A stretch of 64,000 nucleotides of DNA from Lingula anatina (lineage: Eukaryota > Brachiopoda > Lingulata > Lingulida > Lingulidae). Below are positions 52,001 through 64,000 of the stretch, piece after piece. The translations under genes and the position numbers were made by a program. The notes beneath the pieces were generated by a model. The model was not told the DNA's origin. It did not search any database and worked only from the letters and a program-made list of their open reading frames with translations. The stretch covers positions 66,839 to 130,838 of the forward strand of contig NW_019775003.1 of the NCBI RefSeq assembly GCF_001039355.2. The letters run 5' to 3'. Every line of letters starts with the position of its first letter. The first letter of the stretch is position 1.

Positions 52001-55000
52001 TCCATCTTTGGCCATTTGTTATCCATGATCTCAGAGCCCTGGGAGCCAAGAAATTCTTTGGAAAATTCTGTGCTGGATCCCTAGATCATATCAGTAAGTA
52101 TAACTATCTGCAGACCTATCAGATAATGTTAATGAGGTCTGTTGCCCTTAGTTTCAAGGGTCTCTGTCACTAGAAACTGATCCTTTTTATCTGCATGCCT
52201 ATGCTGATTCTGTTATCCAACACATAGCAGGGATTCTGGAAATGGCGGAAGCATGCTAATAATAGAGCGATTTTCTGAATCTCAAGATAGCGTTTGCTTG
52301 AGGAACAAGTGTTTTTGATTTTTTTAGATATGGGTGATCTTTCCTCAACCACATGTTTTAATGTTACTGTTTCTGTTTTTAGGTATCAGGCAGCTACAGT
52401 GTATATTAATGAAAGTTGCTCTCATCTTTGGTGTTCAAATACATGTCAATGTTGGCTTTGAACGCTTGGTTGAGCCACCAGAAGATCAAACAGAAAGTAA
52501 GGATTTATTTTAAGATAAAACAGACTACAATCGATATAGTAAAATGTAAAGATTATGAAAAAGGAATACATTCCCAAGAATAGCCATAGCAGACTAGAAA
52601 TGCATTGTAAAGATTATTTTAGAAAAATTGCATTTCCGAGAGTAACATTTCTTAAAAGATGTGTAACAGGTATTCTTACAAATATTCATCAATCAAAATT
52701 CAGTCTTAAACTGTTCAAATTCACAACATATTTGATTTATTTCAGAAACTGGCTGGCGTGCTGAGGTCACTCCCAAAGATGACCCCGTGTCTGTGTTTGA
52801 ATTTGATGTCCTTATTGGAGCAGATGGGAAGAGGAACACAGTGCAAGGTAGGTCTGAACTTTTGATTTGGTTATCATTTGGACAAAAGCTGTTCATTGCA
52901 AGAAACACATTGTGTAAGATGTAAACATAATAGAAAAATGGGCCATTTGGGTGTGAAATGAAAAAGGTTATTGCACTTTTATACAGACACATAGCATATG
53001 TTCTGATCACTGTCTTACACATTCTTCACCCTATTACTGACAGCTGTATTTTTGCCATGCTTAAGATTTTGTGAGGTTTTATTGTGTAAATTTGCAGTTC
53101 AAGTTGAATGATTCAGCAGTATTTTTCACAAAATCAGTGGCACTTTTCATGGGATTTTTGCATATATTTCTGCCATGCTTGATCCAGTTGTATCAGACCT
53201 CATCTTTGTATTATTAATTAAGTTGAATAGATTGTTCAGAAGAAAGGTAAAATAAAGGCACTTATTTGTTTAATTTTCATTTTTATTGCTTCTTCGTATT
53301 TGAATAGTAAATGTATTCACCTGGTTAAAATACAAATTGTTCTTTTAATTGCATGTCAGGTTTTAAAAGAAAAGAATTCCGTGGCAAGCTGGCCATTGCT
53401 ATCACAGCCAACTTCATCAATAGGCACACCCAGCAAGAGGCCAGTGTGGAGGAGATCAGTGGCGTGGCCTTCATATTCAACCAGAAATTCTTTCTTGATC
53501 TCAAGTCAAACACTGGCATAGACCTGGAGAATATAGTGTATTACAAAGATGACACACATTACTTTGTTATGACAGCAAAAAAGCAGAGTCTGTTAGACAA
53601 GGGGGTGCTGAGACAGGTATGGGGTTTTCAGTTTAAATGTATGTGATTTTGTAAATGTTTCTATTATTATTTTAACAAAACATTAATACCGTAATATTTG
53701 TCTGTTGTATGTGCAAGCATTTATTTTGTTATACTTAAAACATTAAAATTATATCCTTGTTGATTTTTTGCAAGAGATTGAAATATTACTTGTGAATTCA
53801 ATTTCTAGTAGAAAAGTTTATGGTTTATTGTAAGTATATTATCAAATACAATTCCAGGATCACAACGATACCATACAGCTGTTGTCTAGAGAGAATATAG
53901 ATCAGAGCAAACTATTGGCCTATGCCACAGAGGCTGCCAATGTATCCACCAATTACAAGCTCCCTAACTTGGAGTTTGCACATAACCATTATGGACAACC
54001 AGATGTGGCCATCTTTGATTTTACATCGATGTTTGCTGCTGAGCATTCCTCCAAAGTAATAGAAAGGCAAGGTCACAAGTTACTTATTGGAATAGTGGGA
54101 GACAGCTTGCTAGAGGTAAACAGAAGGCAATTCCTATTTGAAACAGTATGAGTACCAGCTTTTATAACTACTATGTGACATTTTGGCTTTTCAGATCATA
54201 GCTTTCAATAAATGGCAGTAACATCTTTAGATAAATTTTAAATCCTAAAATGGATTTTGTTGATGAATTAAATTTGCAATTGTATTTTGATTAAATTGCT
54301 TAAATAACTTAAAATGTTATCGTTAAAATTACCTATCCTTATGCCTTAAATCTTATTTCTTAAACAGTTCTCTAAATTATAGTTTTGCCAACTTTGCTTT
54401 TCAGCCATTCTGGCCTATAGGCTCTGGCTGTGCCCGTGGCTTCTTGGGATGTCTGGATGCTGCATGGATGATAAGAAGCTGGGCTTCTGGCAGAAAGACT
54501 CCACTAGAAGTCCTAGCTGAGAGGGAAACTATTTATCAGCTGTTGTCACAGACAACGCCAGAAAATCTGAATAAAAACTTCAATGCATACAGCATCGATC
54601 CTACCACAAGGTATGGCTTGAGAAAATGTTTCGACTTTAAAGAAATTTAATTAAAATTCTTCTGTGTATGAGTTCCTACGAAGAAGTTTTTCATGGCTTC
54701 TAAATTAGATTTGTAAATGAATTGTTATGGTCAGTATCAGAAAATACATCTGTGTGAATGTAGTTTTCTTCTAAGAGTATAATATGAAACATGGCATATC
54801 ATATGCAGAACAAATAGTCCATGCCAGTATTATTTTATATGCTATAAAAGAATTTAATTCAAAGTTACTTTTGAATTTGTAATTGTTGAAGTAGAACCTG
54901 TAACTTTATCTGCTAGATACCCCAAATTGAACATCACCCAGAAGCCATACCAAGTACGCAACCTGTATGATTGCTTGGACTCCACCTATAAAGATGAAGT

Positions 55001-58000
55001 GGTAGAGGTCCCACACAAGAGAACCAAAACGTATGGTAAGTGAAGAGTGCAAATGAAAAGTAAGGTTAAAAATGTCTCTGGTAGATGAGGAAGTACATAT
55101 TGTGCACATTGAGGACTGAAAATGATTTTGTAAAAAAAATATATATACTATCTGTGAATTAAGATAAAAAGGACACTTAATTTGTAAAGACTGTAACTGT
55201 TTCTGATTAATCTTTGTAGCATGCATATCTTACAGCCAAATAATAATGATTGTTTTAGATTTCGTGACAAGCCGGGGTTTGTTAAAATGCTTTTTTGAAT
55301 TTTTTTTTGAAGAACAATTACAGATTTATCTTGTGGGTGGCATACTGTCAAAAGTATATGATGATTGTTAAAAAGTAAGTTGTTTCTAAAGAGCCAGAAT
55401 ATGTTTTCTACATGCACAATGTTTTGACCCTTCATCAGAGTGCCTTGATCACATGCCTGATTCCGACGAAAGCTCCAAGTCAATGATTAAACTTATTTCA
55501 TGGATGCCATGACTGTTTCAGATTTTGTGATAGACAGTGAGCGTTTGTTGAAGTGGTGCCAGAAGAAGCTGGAGCACTATAAAGAGTTGGTCCAGGTCAC
55601 TGATCTGACCACCTCCTGGAAGAATGGCATGGCCCTGTGTATACTAATACACCACTACAGGCCACAGTTGATGTAAGTTATGTGCGTGTGCGCGTGTGTG
55701 CATGCATGTGTGTGAGAGAGAGAGCAGGCACAAGTAGCTGTGGATGACACATACACCTTGCTGATATTTGGAGCATCTGGCTTATACTATGTTGGATGAT
55801 GAGAACCAAAGACCCAGATTTGGTATATCTCACAATTATTCAAGTCATGTATGTGTGAGACATGTCTGGGTCATTGGTTCTTCGTCCTGGCCATAGTGTA
55901 AGTCTTTATAATAGATTTGTGTTAAATAAAGCACGTCATGAGGATTTCAGTTTTGCCATTGACTCCAATGTAAATTTTGGAGCAACTTTGCTAATGTTGC
56001 CAGCACTTGTCCAGTTCTCATTAATTTTTTTGTAAAGTGAATTCATCATCAGACGAATTTCTGTTAAGTGCGTTTTGTACATTGTATGACACTTTGATGT
56101 GATGCAACAAAAATCTTTTCTTTACAGCGATGTTTACTCTTTGAATCCAGAAAATGCTGCTGAAAATAACCAGTTGGTAAGGGTTTTTTGTTATGTTTTT
56201 ATATCTTAATTTCTAGATTCAAAACTAGATTTCATGATTGTCCAATTTTTAAATGAACATTTAGTAATAATATGGCAGATGTTTAATGTGAAATTATTAA
56301 CCAAGTTTTTACTCTATAAATTGATCCAACTGTCTTATTTCCAGTTTGATACTGTTATTTTGTTCTTATATAGTTATTGTGTGATGTAAAAGTTGAGTGT
56401 TCTGCCTATCTTACAGGCATTTGATATAGCAGAGAAGGAGCTGGGTATCCTCCCTGTTATGACTGGACAGGACATGGCCAGCTGTGACATTCCTGACAAA
56501 CTCAGCATGGTCTCTTACATATCTCAATTCTATGGGCTCTTCAAGAAAGAAAAGTCTGTCAAATGTAAGTATAAGAGACATGTCCAGTTGTATCAATACT
56601 GACCGAGTATGAATTTATCAACTCTGAACAATTTTTGAATATAAGTGAGATGTTCTAGATCAATGTCTGATGTATATTTTATTCTCATCATCTCAGCACC
56701 TGGCCCAGAAAAAAGCAAACCCAGTCCGTTCACCACCACTCAAGAGTCCGCTCCTCCACCAAGGATTAAATCTCCCACTCAGAGGATGTCTTTCTTCTCA
56801 AGACTGGGACAGAAACTTTCCAGGAAAAAACATGTAAGTGACACTGCTACATAATCAGTACTGTGACAGTAGAAGTACAACTGAAACTTATCATGATATT
56901 GGAAAATTATTATTTTTAGATTCGAAAGCTGGAAATGCATTGAACATAACATTTTTAGAGTAGGATTTAGAGAAGAAATCATACAAATTACAAGGAAAGT
57001 AAGATATTTTTGTGGAGAGATAGGGAAATATAACTTCATCCTGCTGTTTGTGTTAACTTGTCTTCTCATCAATATGTATATTTTAACAGGAAAGGAAAGA
57101 AGAAAAGGAAAACAAAGAAACTGGAGAAGAATCTCTAACCTTTGGTCAGAGCAAGAAAAGATCCAGAGATACAAAAGACACTACAGTAAGTCTACACTTG
57201 ACACCATGTAGTGAAGAATTGTGAATAATACATTACTGGTTTTCTTTGTAGCTGAGCTTAATGTGTTTGCAACCAGTCCATACTTAGTCTAAACTCTTAC
57301 AACAGTGAGACATTGTAAAAATTGGCATTATTTTAAAAAACAAAAGGCAAAGTTTTTGTTGTGACTTGGCGAAAGATTGCTGTGCCCAGGAGTTGTTTCA
57401 CGGATTACACTGTCAGCACTAAAAAACAATAATAATAATAATGTATTATTCCAGGATGGAGAAGTTGCACTGAAAAAATTCAACAAGTTTGACAATGTGG
57501 ATAAACAACTACATGACGCCTCTAAGCACCTTGCAAAAGGAAATCTGGCAAACCTGGATGTGGGCGTGAAGGGCAATAATAAAGTCAGTGCCCTGGCAGA
57601 CAAGTTATTTAAAAATGTCCAAGCAGCCAATGAGATGCCAGGCAGACCAGAATATAAGAAACAGGTATGAACCATTTGAATAAACCATTTTGTTGAAATT
57701 CAAATTAAGATAGGGAGATAATTTAAAAGTAGTGTAAATTTTTTGTTAGAGTAACAAGGTTTGAGAAAAAATCAACTTGTTTCAATTAGTATATTGTAAT
57801 GAAATGCAGCCCCATTTAACTCACATACACCACAGAAATAGTGATTTTGTACAATGTTAATGTAATTATAAGATAATTAATAAAATGGAATGATATAATG
57901 CTGGAGGTGTGACTTGTTTGCAGGTTTCTGGGCTTCCAATCAACCATAACAATACAACCAGCGATTTCTGCTACTTCTGCCAGAAGCGGGTGTACCTGAT

Positions 58001-61000
58001 GGAGCGGCAAAGTGCAGAGGGCATCTTCTTCCACAGGGGCTGTCTCAAGTGTGCTTACTGTGGCTTTAGTCTTCGAATAGGAAACTATGCTTTTGAGAAA
58101 ACCCCTGAAGGAGAATGTAAGTGTGCACATGTGCATGTATATTAAAGTTAAAGTTATAAAAAACTATATTTTAAATATTAAAAATTAAAGTGTGTGTCAG
58201 TACAATTTGTTACAGTATGGAAAGTATTGCTTTGTTGAATGCATTTTGGCTGTCTGACTTCATGATGTATTTTCTTTTGCTTTCAGCCAAGTTTTACTGT
58301 TACCAGCATTTAGGAATGAAGAAGAGAGAGAGAAGGAAGCGAAGTTTTACAGAGGTAATCGTTTTGTCCAATATTGACATACTTTTTGCAGTTGCTACTG
58401 TTATGTGATAAGCATGAAATGTGTAATTGTTTGAACATCACAGATTTATACTCAGTGTATGAATGCCAAATGTTTTCAGTCTCATGCTTTAGGTGTCTAC
58501 TTTAATTAAACATAAAACATCAGTTTAAAACTGTGTTTAATAATGGGCTATATAGACATTGAATTTGCAATAATATTATGATTAGTTTAAATGTGATTTT
58601 ATTTTCTTGTGAAGGAGGAAGAGCTGCCAAAGATGGAAAAGAAAATGTCAATAAAAGGTAAGCGTTGTCTGTTATTCAAAACTGATTCTTTTTAGAAGGA
58701 GATATACATATATACATATATATATATATATATTAGTGTTTAGCTAAGGAGATCCAAATATGTTGTATGCACATTATTTAGAGAGGATAAACTAAGTATA
58801 AACTAAATTGTAACTCAACATGATATACTTACATACTATGTACTTAAAGATACTAATGTATACGTGCTATGTATATTTTAGGTTTAGACCCTGATGCAGT
58901 GAAGAACACCCAGACACCAGAGAGGATAGAGTTTGAGTACAGCATTGATAACCTGGAGGAAGATGAAGAAAGGCAGACGGAACACAACCTCAGAGCATCA
59001 CTTAGTGCAGAGTGTCTGTTAGAAGAGGGGGATGAGTCAGAGAGTGAAGAGTAAGTTTCTGTGACATAATATGATGGACTTGATTTAAAATGGAATAGTC
59101 TGTACACTTATTTCTGATCAAAGTTCAAAGTTGATGCAGTGTATGGGTCTATAAATAGCCAACATTTTCAATGTCTTTGTTTCCAGTATGAAAGAAGCTT
59201 ACAAGTTAGTTCCAGTCATAGCAGCCTACAGTTCTACTCAGGGTTCAACTTATGTGAAGAGCACATTGACTGGATGACATCTGTTTTGCAGAATATTTCA
59301 TGATATTTTAACTTTCAGCTGGTTTCATAAATTTTAAGTTACAGTAATGAGTCACTTTGAAAATATTCAAGTAAAAGTAAACCAACTCTTCTCTTAAAAG
59401 CACAATCTTGACCAAGATTTCTTTTGCAGTTCTTTCGTTCTGGATAAAATGATGAAGTTAATATTTCCTGTTTTCAGTGATGAACTTTCCAGTGAGCATG
59501 AAAGTGACTACATGTCACAGGATGAAATCAACGCCTTTTTGGGGTGGGTAATAAGCTTAGGTGGCGCCACTTGCTGTTGTCAAGGAAGCAGTGTTGCTTT
59601 CCTGTCCATGTGTGCTACAATGCATCCTCCTTTGGTTTTGGTTCTGTAGCAGCAAGCATGGACTTAAATCCATTGATTATTTTGATCATTTATAATCAGC
59701 ATGGTTTATAATCGATTCTGATAATGTGTTTGATTGTATCTAGATTTTCCTCCCTTGCATGCTTTTATTGTTGTCACTTTTCATTTTTACTGTTGATCAC
59801 TGTAAAAATGTTTCAGTGGTTTTTTTCCCAGATGATCACACTGTCACTGTCACTGTGGCAATTTCTCATTGACTCTGATTAGCACCCTTGCCCTGCCTTT
59901 TGCACCCATTTATCACTGCTTTTCCTCTAAATTTTTATCTACCATTTAAGTAATGTGATCTGTTGAAAAATGTATAATTCCAAAAGCTTACTTTTGCCCA
60001 TCTTTCAGCAAAAAACAGCTGAAATGTTGTGATCCAGCTGCTTGCTTAATACTGAAGCAATATTTTACTCCTGTGTTGTTTTTTTATTTATACTTTTTGT
60101 GTTGACATACATAATTGTTTGCATATTATAATACTAATTTTAACACAAATCTGCATCTTTCAGGTGAACCATATCTGGTACCAAATTTTATATTAAGGTC
60201 ATTTTGTTTAACAATTTCAGCTACCAAATGATTGCGATGAAGTTTTCAGTAACTTAATTTTAACAGAGCTTGCCATAGTTTTTCAGGAACATTTTCTTAG
60301 ACAAAGTGATGGGCAGATGCATTAATTAGCCCATCACATATCTATATATGCTACCTCACATTGATTTGTATGTGATATAATACTCAAAGATTTAGTCGCG
60401 TGTGACATTATGATTGGTGTAGTAACAGCATGATCCATATGCATTCCACATATTTTTGGTACGATTGCCACAAATGATTCACATAGTGCATATTCAGTCA
60501 ACGTATTCACATAACTTAATAGATATGTTTTGAAAAAGAAAAATCATTTTAAGCAGCTGTTACATGAACTTGACTTTGGAAAAACATGCAATAACTGAGT
60601 GGTTATTATATTCTGGATTTCTATCTTCAGTTTTAAGAGAAGAATTACACATTTTCCCAAATACTAGAATAGAAAAGTGTAGAAATTTTCTGTAACTGTA
60701 TACCCACTTTATGTATTCAGTATAGAGGACAGTTACAGGTGGACCCCTGTGACTACAACTATTATACCAGAGCGTATAGAATATGAATACAGTATGGGAG
60801 AGACTGATGTAGAAGAAGGAGAGGAGGAGCAGACATCATACAATTTAGGTGCCATGCTAAGTCGCACTGAAAGCATGGATGACATAGATGAAGAAGGGGA
60901 GCTGTCTGAGGATGAGGATGAGGAGCTGAAAGAGGTTGTCAGCTCTGAGGATGAGGAGTAAGTGACAGCACCACCCTCTCTGACTCCTCACACACCTCAG

Positions 61001-63732
61001 CATGATGTAGGAGTAATTGGGTGCATTACCAGAGCCTGCCCAATACTTTATTAGTGGGGTGCTTTGATGGAAACTGTATTTGTAGGGATACCTTAACCTG
61101 TAGACAATATTGATAGCAATGAAAAGCTGTTTTAGTGGATACTTTTAATAGAAAAAAAATACTCTTTAATAATCCATTTTTTGGGGACTTACAGTTCAAT
61201 TTCTTTTCTTTAACTCTTTCATACCACTTGATTGTTTCTCTTTATAGTTCTTTACTTTTATTAGACTAACAGGTCTTTTCGTATTTAACCCACTGTTTCT
61301 TCTTGCATGTGTAGTACCGTCTCTGAGCTGTCTAGTATTCACACTGGTGAGCACCTCTCAGAGGATGAACTCTGGGAATTCTTAGGGTATGTACATGCTG
61401 TCACACCCAACACAATGCCACAACAAGCATACACTCACACCTAAAACAATCACGACAAAGCTTGCCCCTGCTGGCCTGCCATGAATTGTGCTTTTCAATT
61501 TTCAGCTCCAAATCTCAGCATGTAATCTTCTGAAGGTTGAAATTGTTGCTTTCTTCTTATGCTGGCTATGCCCTTTCAGTCCAAAACTGGTTCTGCCATA
61601 TGAACCAGATTTTGTTCAAGGTGATTATAGATTCTTTCAGCACAGTGAAAGACCTTGATTGGGCAATTGCGATTTTAATATCAGATGAGGCATTAAAAAG
61701 TACCAACCTCTTTGCTTGTTGGAACATGAATGTTCATAATGAGACATTGAATGCATGGATTTCCAATACTGTTGCTTTGTTGCACTGTAAGAAAGTATCA
61801 CTAGTTATAGTTTTTGAAAGGTTACTATAGTCATTTATGTTGTAAATAAGACCAAATGAGATTGTAAGCTTCTCATGATCCAAAACTGTTATACAAAATA
61901 CTCAACTTCTATATATAATATATACATTTTTATTGTCCCTAAGCTTACTTATTAGCTTTAAAAGCTTTTTATGCAAATATCTTGCTTGACAGGTTAATTT
62001 AAAAAGTAACTCACAGTAAGTATGATATTTTTTTCTCTTTAAACAATTTGTAGGTAGTATATAATCTAAAATTAAGTAAATCTTTATTTTTAATTTACTT
62101 TAATGTAATCTTCTCTTTTTCTTTTCCCTTCCTTTAACCCCCCCCCCCTCCCCCCTTTCCTTATTAAGTAGCAGTGAGAGTGAGGAGTTGGGTCTGACCT
62201 ACGCTGAGGAGATGGTCTTGTCCATGACTGACTTTATGTTGGAACATGTCGATGTTGATAGCAATGCCTCTGATGGTAGCACCGGGTGTGCAGAGGCCTT
62301 AAACACTTGTGGTTCCGATGCTGAGGCGAAACTAGATCCTAATGCAGAATTAGGAATTGATGCTAACTGTGAAACTGCTTTTAATCCAGACTTAACTGGC
62401 ACATCTGTCAAAGAAATAGTGGTGAATTCTAATGCAGAGTTAGCAGACAGATCTGGTGTAGAGATAGAGATGCACTCTAATACAAACTCACACGTAGTGG
62501 TCAAACCTGATTTAGGGACAGAAGTTCTCTCTGATATGGAAGTTCTTGATAATTCTGATGTTGCAGTGGACCCCGGGCCTTGTTTAGGGTTGGATCCTTC
62601 TTCAAGCTTGGAGTCGTGTGCAAGTTCTGGCACAGAATTGCATATAAGCTCAGATGCTGAGATCGAGGACTGTCCCAATGCTGAATTGCACTCAGAAATG
62701 AAGGAGACTCTTGATGATCATGAGATATATAAAGATACTGGGAATAATGTGCTCACCCCAATTTCTTTCAGTAATGAATTAGAGTCAGTTGTCAATCAAA
62801 ATGCATTCATATATCCAATAAAATGCGTAATTCCCAAAAAAGACTCCCAGAATCACATAACTGAGAATATTAGAGAAACAAATGAAGTACCTGAAACTAC
62901 AGATCGAACTGCTGCAGTGCAGAGTGATGTGGAACTGACAGCAGATATAAAACAAAATGTCTCCCCATATCCAGTTATAGTGCCAAATGATAACTCCCAG
63001 TGTCAAACTACTGACAATATCCCAGAATTACAGAAATCTGCTTTAGTTAGTCAGGTTTCTGAGAATATTGATGTCATAGATCAGGGAAATCAGAGTATTG
63101 ATGAGGTTGTTGCAGTATCATCTGATAAATCAGATTTAGCTGTAGAGCAAAAGAAATTCACATATCCAGTCGAAATAACTATTCCAAAACATGATTCTGA
63201 ATCACCATCTCCTCCCGAGCTCAATAAAGAGCGCGAAGAGGCCGTTTTCCTCCTTAATGATGTGACGAGTTCGGGTCATGAATGGATAGATTACTTAGCC
63301 AGGAAGGTGGAGTCTCTTTTACGTCCCAGTGCCTTCCCCGCCACTGTTCTCATGCACGAGTTTAAAGTTAGACCTCGCAGGGATGATGAAGAAGATCATG
63401 AGAGTGACCTCTCTAGTTTTACGTAAGTGAACCTTGTTCTCTCACTTCTGTGCGCACTCTGCAATAAAAAGAGGGGTCTTAATAGCTACAACCCAGTTCT
63501 CAGTGTTTTCAATAATATATATCGACATTGAAGAATTGAACAGATTTTGAAATTGTCTGTACAAAATGTGCGACAGTCAATCAAACATAAAAATTTAGGA
63601 AGTCATCTTGCTGAATCAGAATATCTTGTGGTTGAGAGAATTAGTACATCAGTTTATGCTACTGTGTTTTAGGCTCTCCAGGGATAACTTAGAATCTTTG
63701 ACCGAGGACGAACTCTGGTCTTCATATTATGG
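49084..63732 (+). CDS. MICAL: MICAL F-actin monooxygenase, 3' partial
   Basis: Coding exons: 49084-49365, 51886-52093, 52383-52496, 52746-52847, 53360-53616, 53858-54115, 54405-54610, 54917-55035, 55522-55672, 56128-56176, 56417-56564, 56697-56833, 57090-57185, 57455-57664, 57924-58116, 58287-58354, 58615-58657, 58882-59050, 59478-59543, 60721-60957, 61315-61386, 62169-63422, 63673-63732; about 1,500 residues so far. Residues 95-515 form the FAD monooxygenase (GGGPCGLR dinucleotide motif, [39 protein letters not shown]), which oxidises actin methionines in the family. A CH domain (LLKWCQKKL to FYGLFKKE) follows at about 520-630. A LIM domain ([18 protein letters not shown]) is at about 780-870. 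A long acidic, Ser/Glu-rich tail follows. The C-terminal Rab-binding bMERB region is not reached. The ATG at 49084 opens the normal N-terminal helix bundle. Confidence 0.94.
49469..49506. repeat. (TG/CG)n microsatellite
   Basis: TG repeat with CG interruptions in the first MICAL coding intron, about 100 bases after the donor. Confidence 0.9.
55781..55902. repeat. Imperfect ~45 bp-arm hairpin
   Basis: cttatactatgttggatgat + gagaaccaaagacccaga pairs with the reverse complement of the segment ending ccatagtgtaag, with scattered mismatches. It lies in the MICAL intron after the exon ending 55672. It may be a small foldback element; no coding content. Confidence 0.75.
59187..59277 (+). other. Possible alternative MICAL terminal exon
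   Basis: After the donor at 59051, an acceptor (ctttgtttccag, AG at 59185-59186) in matching phase 2 opens a 29-residue tail beginning [17 protein letters not shown] and ending at TGA 59275-59277. Using it would end MICAL shortly after the LIM domain, without the acidic tail. No donor lies before the stop, so it would be a terminal exon. The constitutive route skips to 59478. Confidence 0.4.
62169..63422 (+). other. Giant acidic MICAL tail exon (418 codons)
   Basis: A single 1,254 bp exon in the MICAL tail. The first half is a loose array of short Asn/Asp/Ser/Glu units (NAELG, DSNAS, SDAE and similar). The second half has three related segments near 62800-62850, 62950-63000 and 63146-63200 with the pattern YP(I/V)-x(2-4)-(V/I)-P-x-x-(D/N)-S. 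It ends with [20 protein letters not shown] and a basic-acidic stretch. No known domain is recognised; disorder is likely. Confidence 0.8.
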
Positions 63733-64000
63733 GTGGGTACGGGAATGAAGTGTGGTGATGCCTTAGTTCCCCGTTGAATATTGACTGCTAACATCTAAAC
63801 ATCATACAATTTTTAAGTGAGGTATTTGTGCATCTTGTAGGTTGTCTATAGGTATGGGGTAGAAGCATTATCAGTTTTTGTGGAGAAGATGCAGTGTTTA
63901 TTTCTCCTAGAATTTCTACTAACAAATTATCTACTAAGTTCTCCATTGAATTTATGAATCCAGTTAAATACTGATGGGTTTCCTGGATTTGAGCTTTAAG

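Noticed and set aside
61537-61830. 97-codon open stretch in the MICAL intron after 61386
   Set aside because: It opens with TTG, has no acceptor in the required phase 2 and no similarity. The next real exon starts at 62169.
1-64000. tRNA genes, rRNA, CRISPR arrays and prokaryotic operon signals
   Set aside because: No tRNA B-box-like block or CRISPR-like spaced repeats were noticed by eye, and all genes have spliceosomal introns.

Overview
The window is nuclear DNA of an animal. It is AT-rich, all genes are split by canonical GT-AG introns, and the intergenic and intronic DNA holds microsatellites, LINE debris and short inverted-repeat elements. The mix of genes (RNF216-like RING/IBR joined to PARP, a multi-EF-hand protein, bestrophin, an ADAR/ADAD-family deaminase, MICAL) points to a marine invertebrate, most likely a lophotrochozoan such as a mollusc or brachiopod. 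The species cannot be fixed from sequence alone. I joined exons by hand from splice signals, reading-frame phase and family similarity; the phases close without a frame break in all five genes.

Layout. 1-5038 (+): 3' part of a gene joining an RNF216-like RING1-IBR region, without RING2, to a mono-ADP-ribosyltransferase (PARP) domain; a Q/N-rich 13-residue tandem repeat sits inside that catalytic domain. 5039-10438: no convincing gene; a decayed LINE, a ~180 bp tandem repeat and a small foldback. 10439-22342 (-): 933-residue multi-EF-hand protein resembling EFCAB6, 22 coding exons. 22343-25767: flank with one foldback element. 25768-33399 (-): bestrophin anion channel, 487 residues, 11 coding exons, with a 1,868 bp block present twice around a single N (probable assembly error). 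36290-41481 (-): 737-residue ADAR/ADAD-family protein with two dsRNA-binding domains and a complete set of deaminase catalytic residues. 41482-49083: gene-free apart from likely upstream non-coding sequence of the next gene; two short inverted-repeat transposon-like elements. 49084-63732 and beyond (+): MICAL flavoprotein monooxygenase with FAD, CH and LIM domains, followed by a long acidic tail built of phase-2/phase-2 exons; it runs off the right edge.

The genes do not form a pathway or operon; each is an independent transcription unit. The EF-hand, bestrophin and ADAD-like genes share the minus strand in a row, and the ADAD-like and MICAL genes are divergent. The two most unusual items are the RING-IBR-PARP architecture with its repeat-filled catalytic loop, and the ADAD1-like protein that, unlike vertebrate ADAD1, keeps the residues expected for an active adenosine deaminase.
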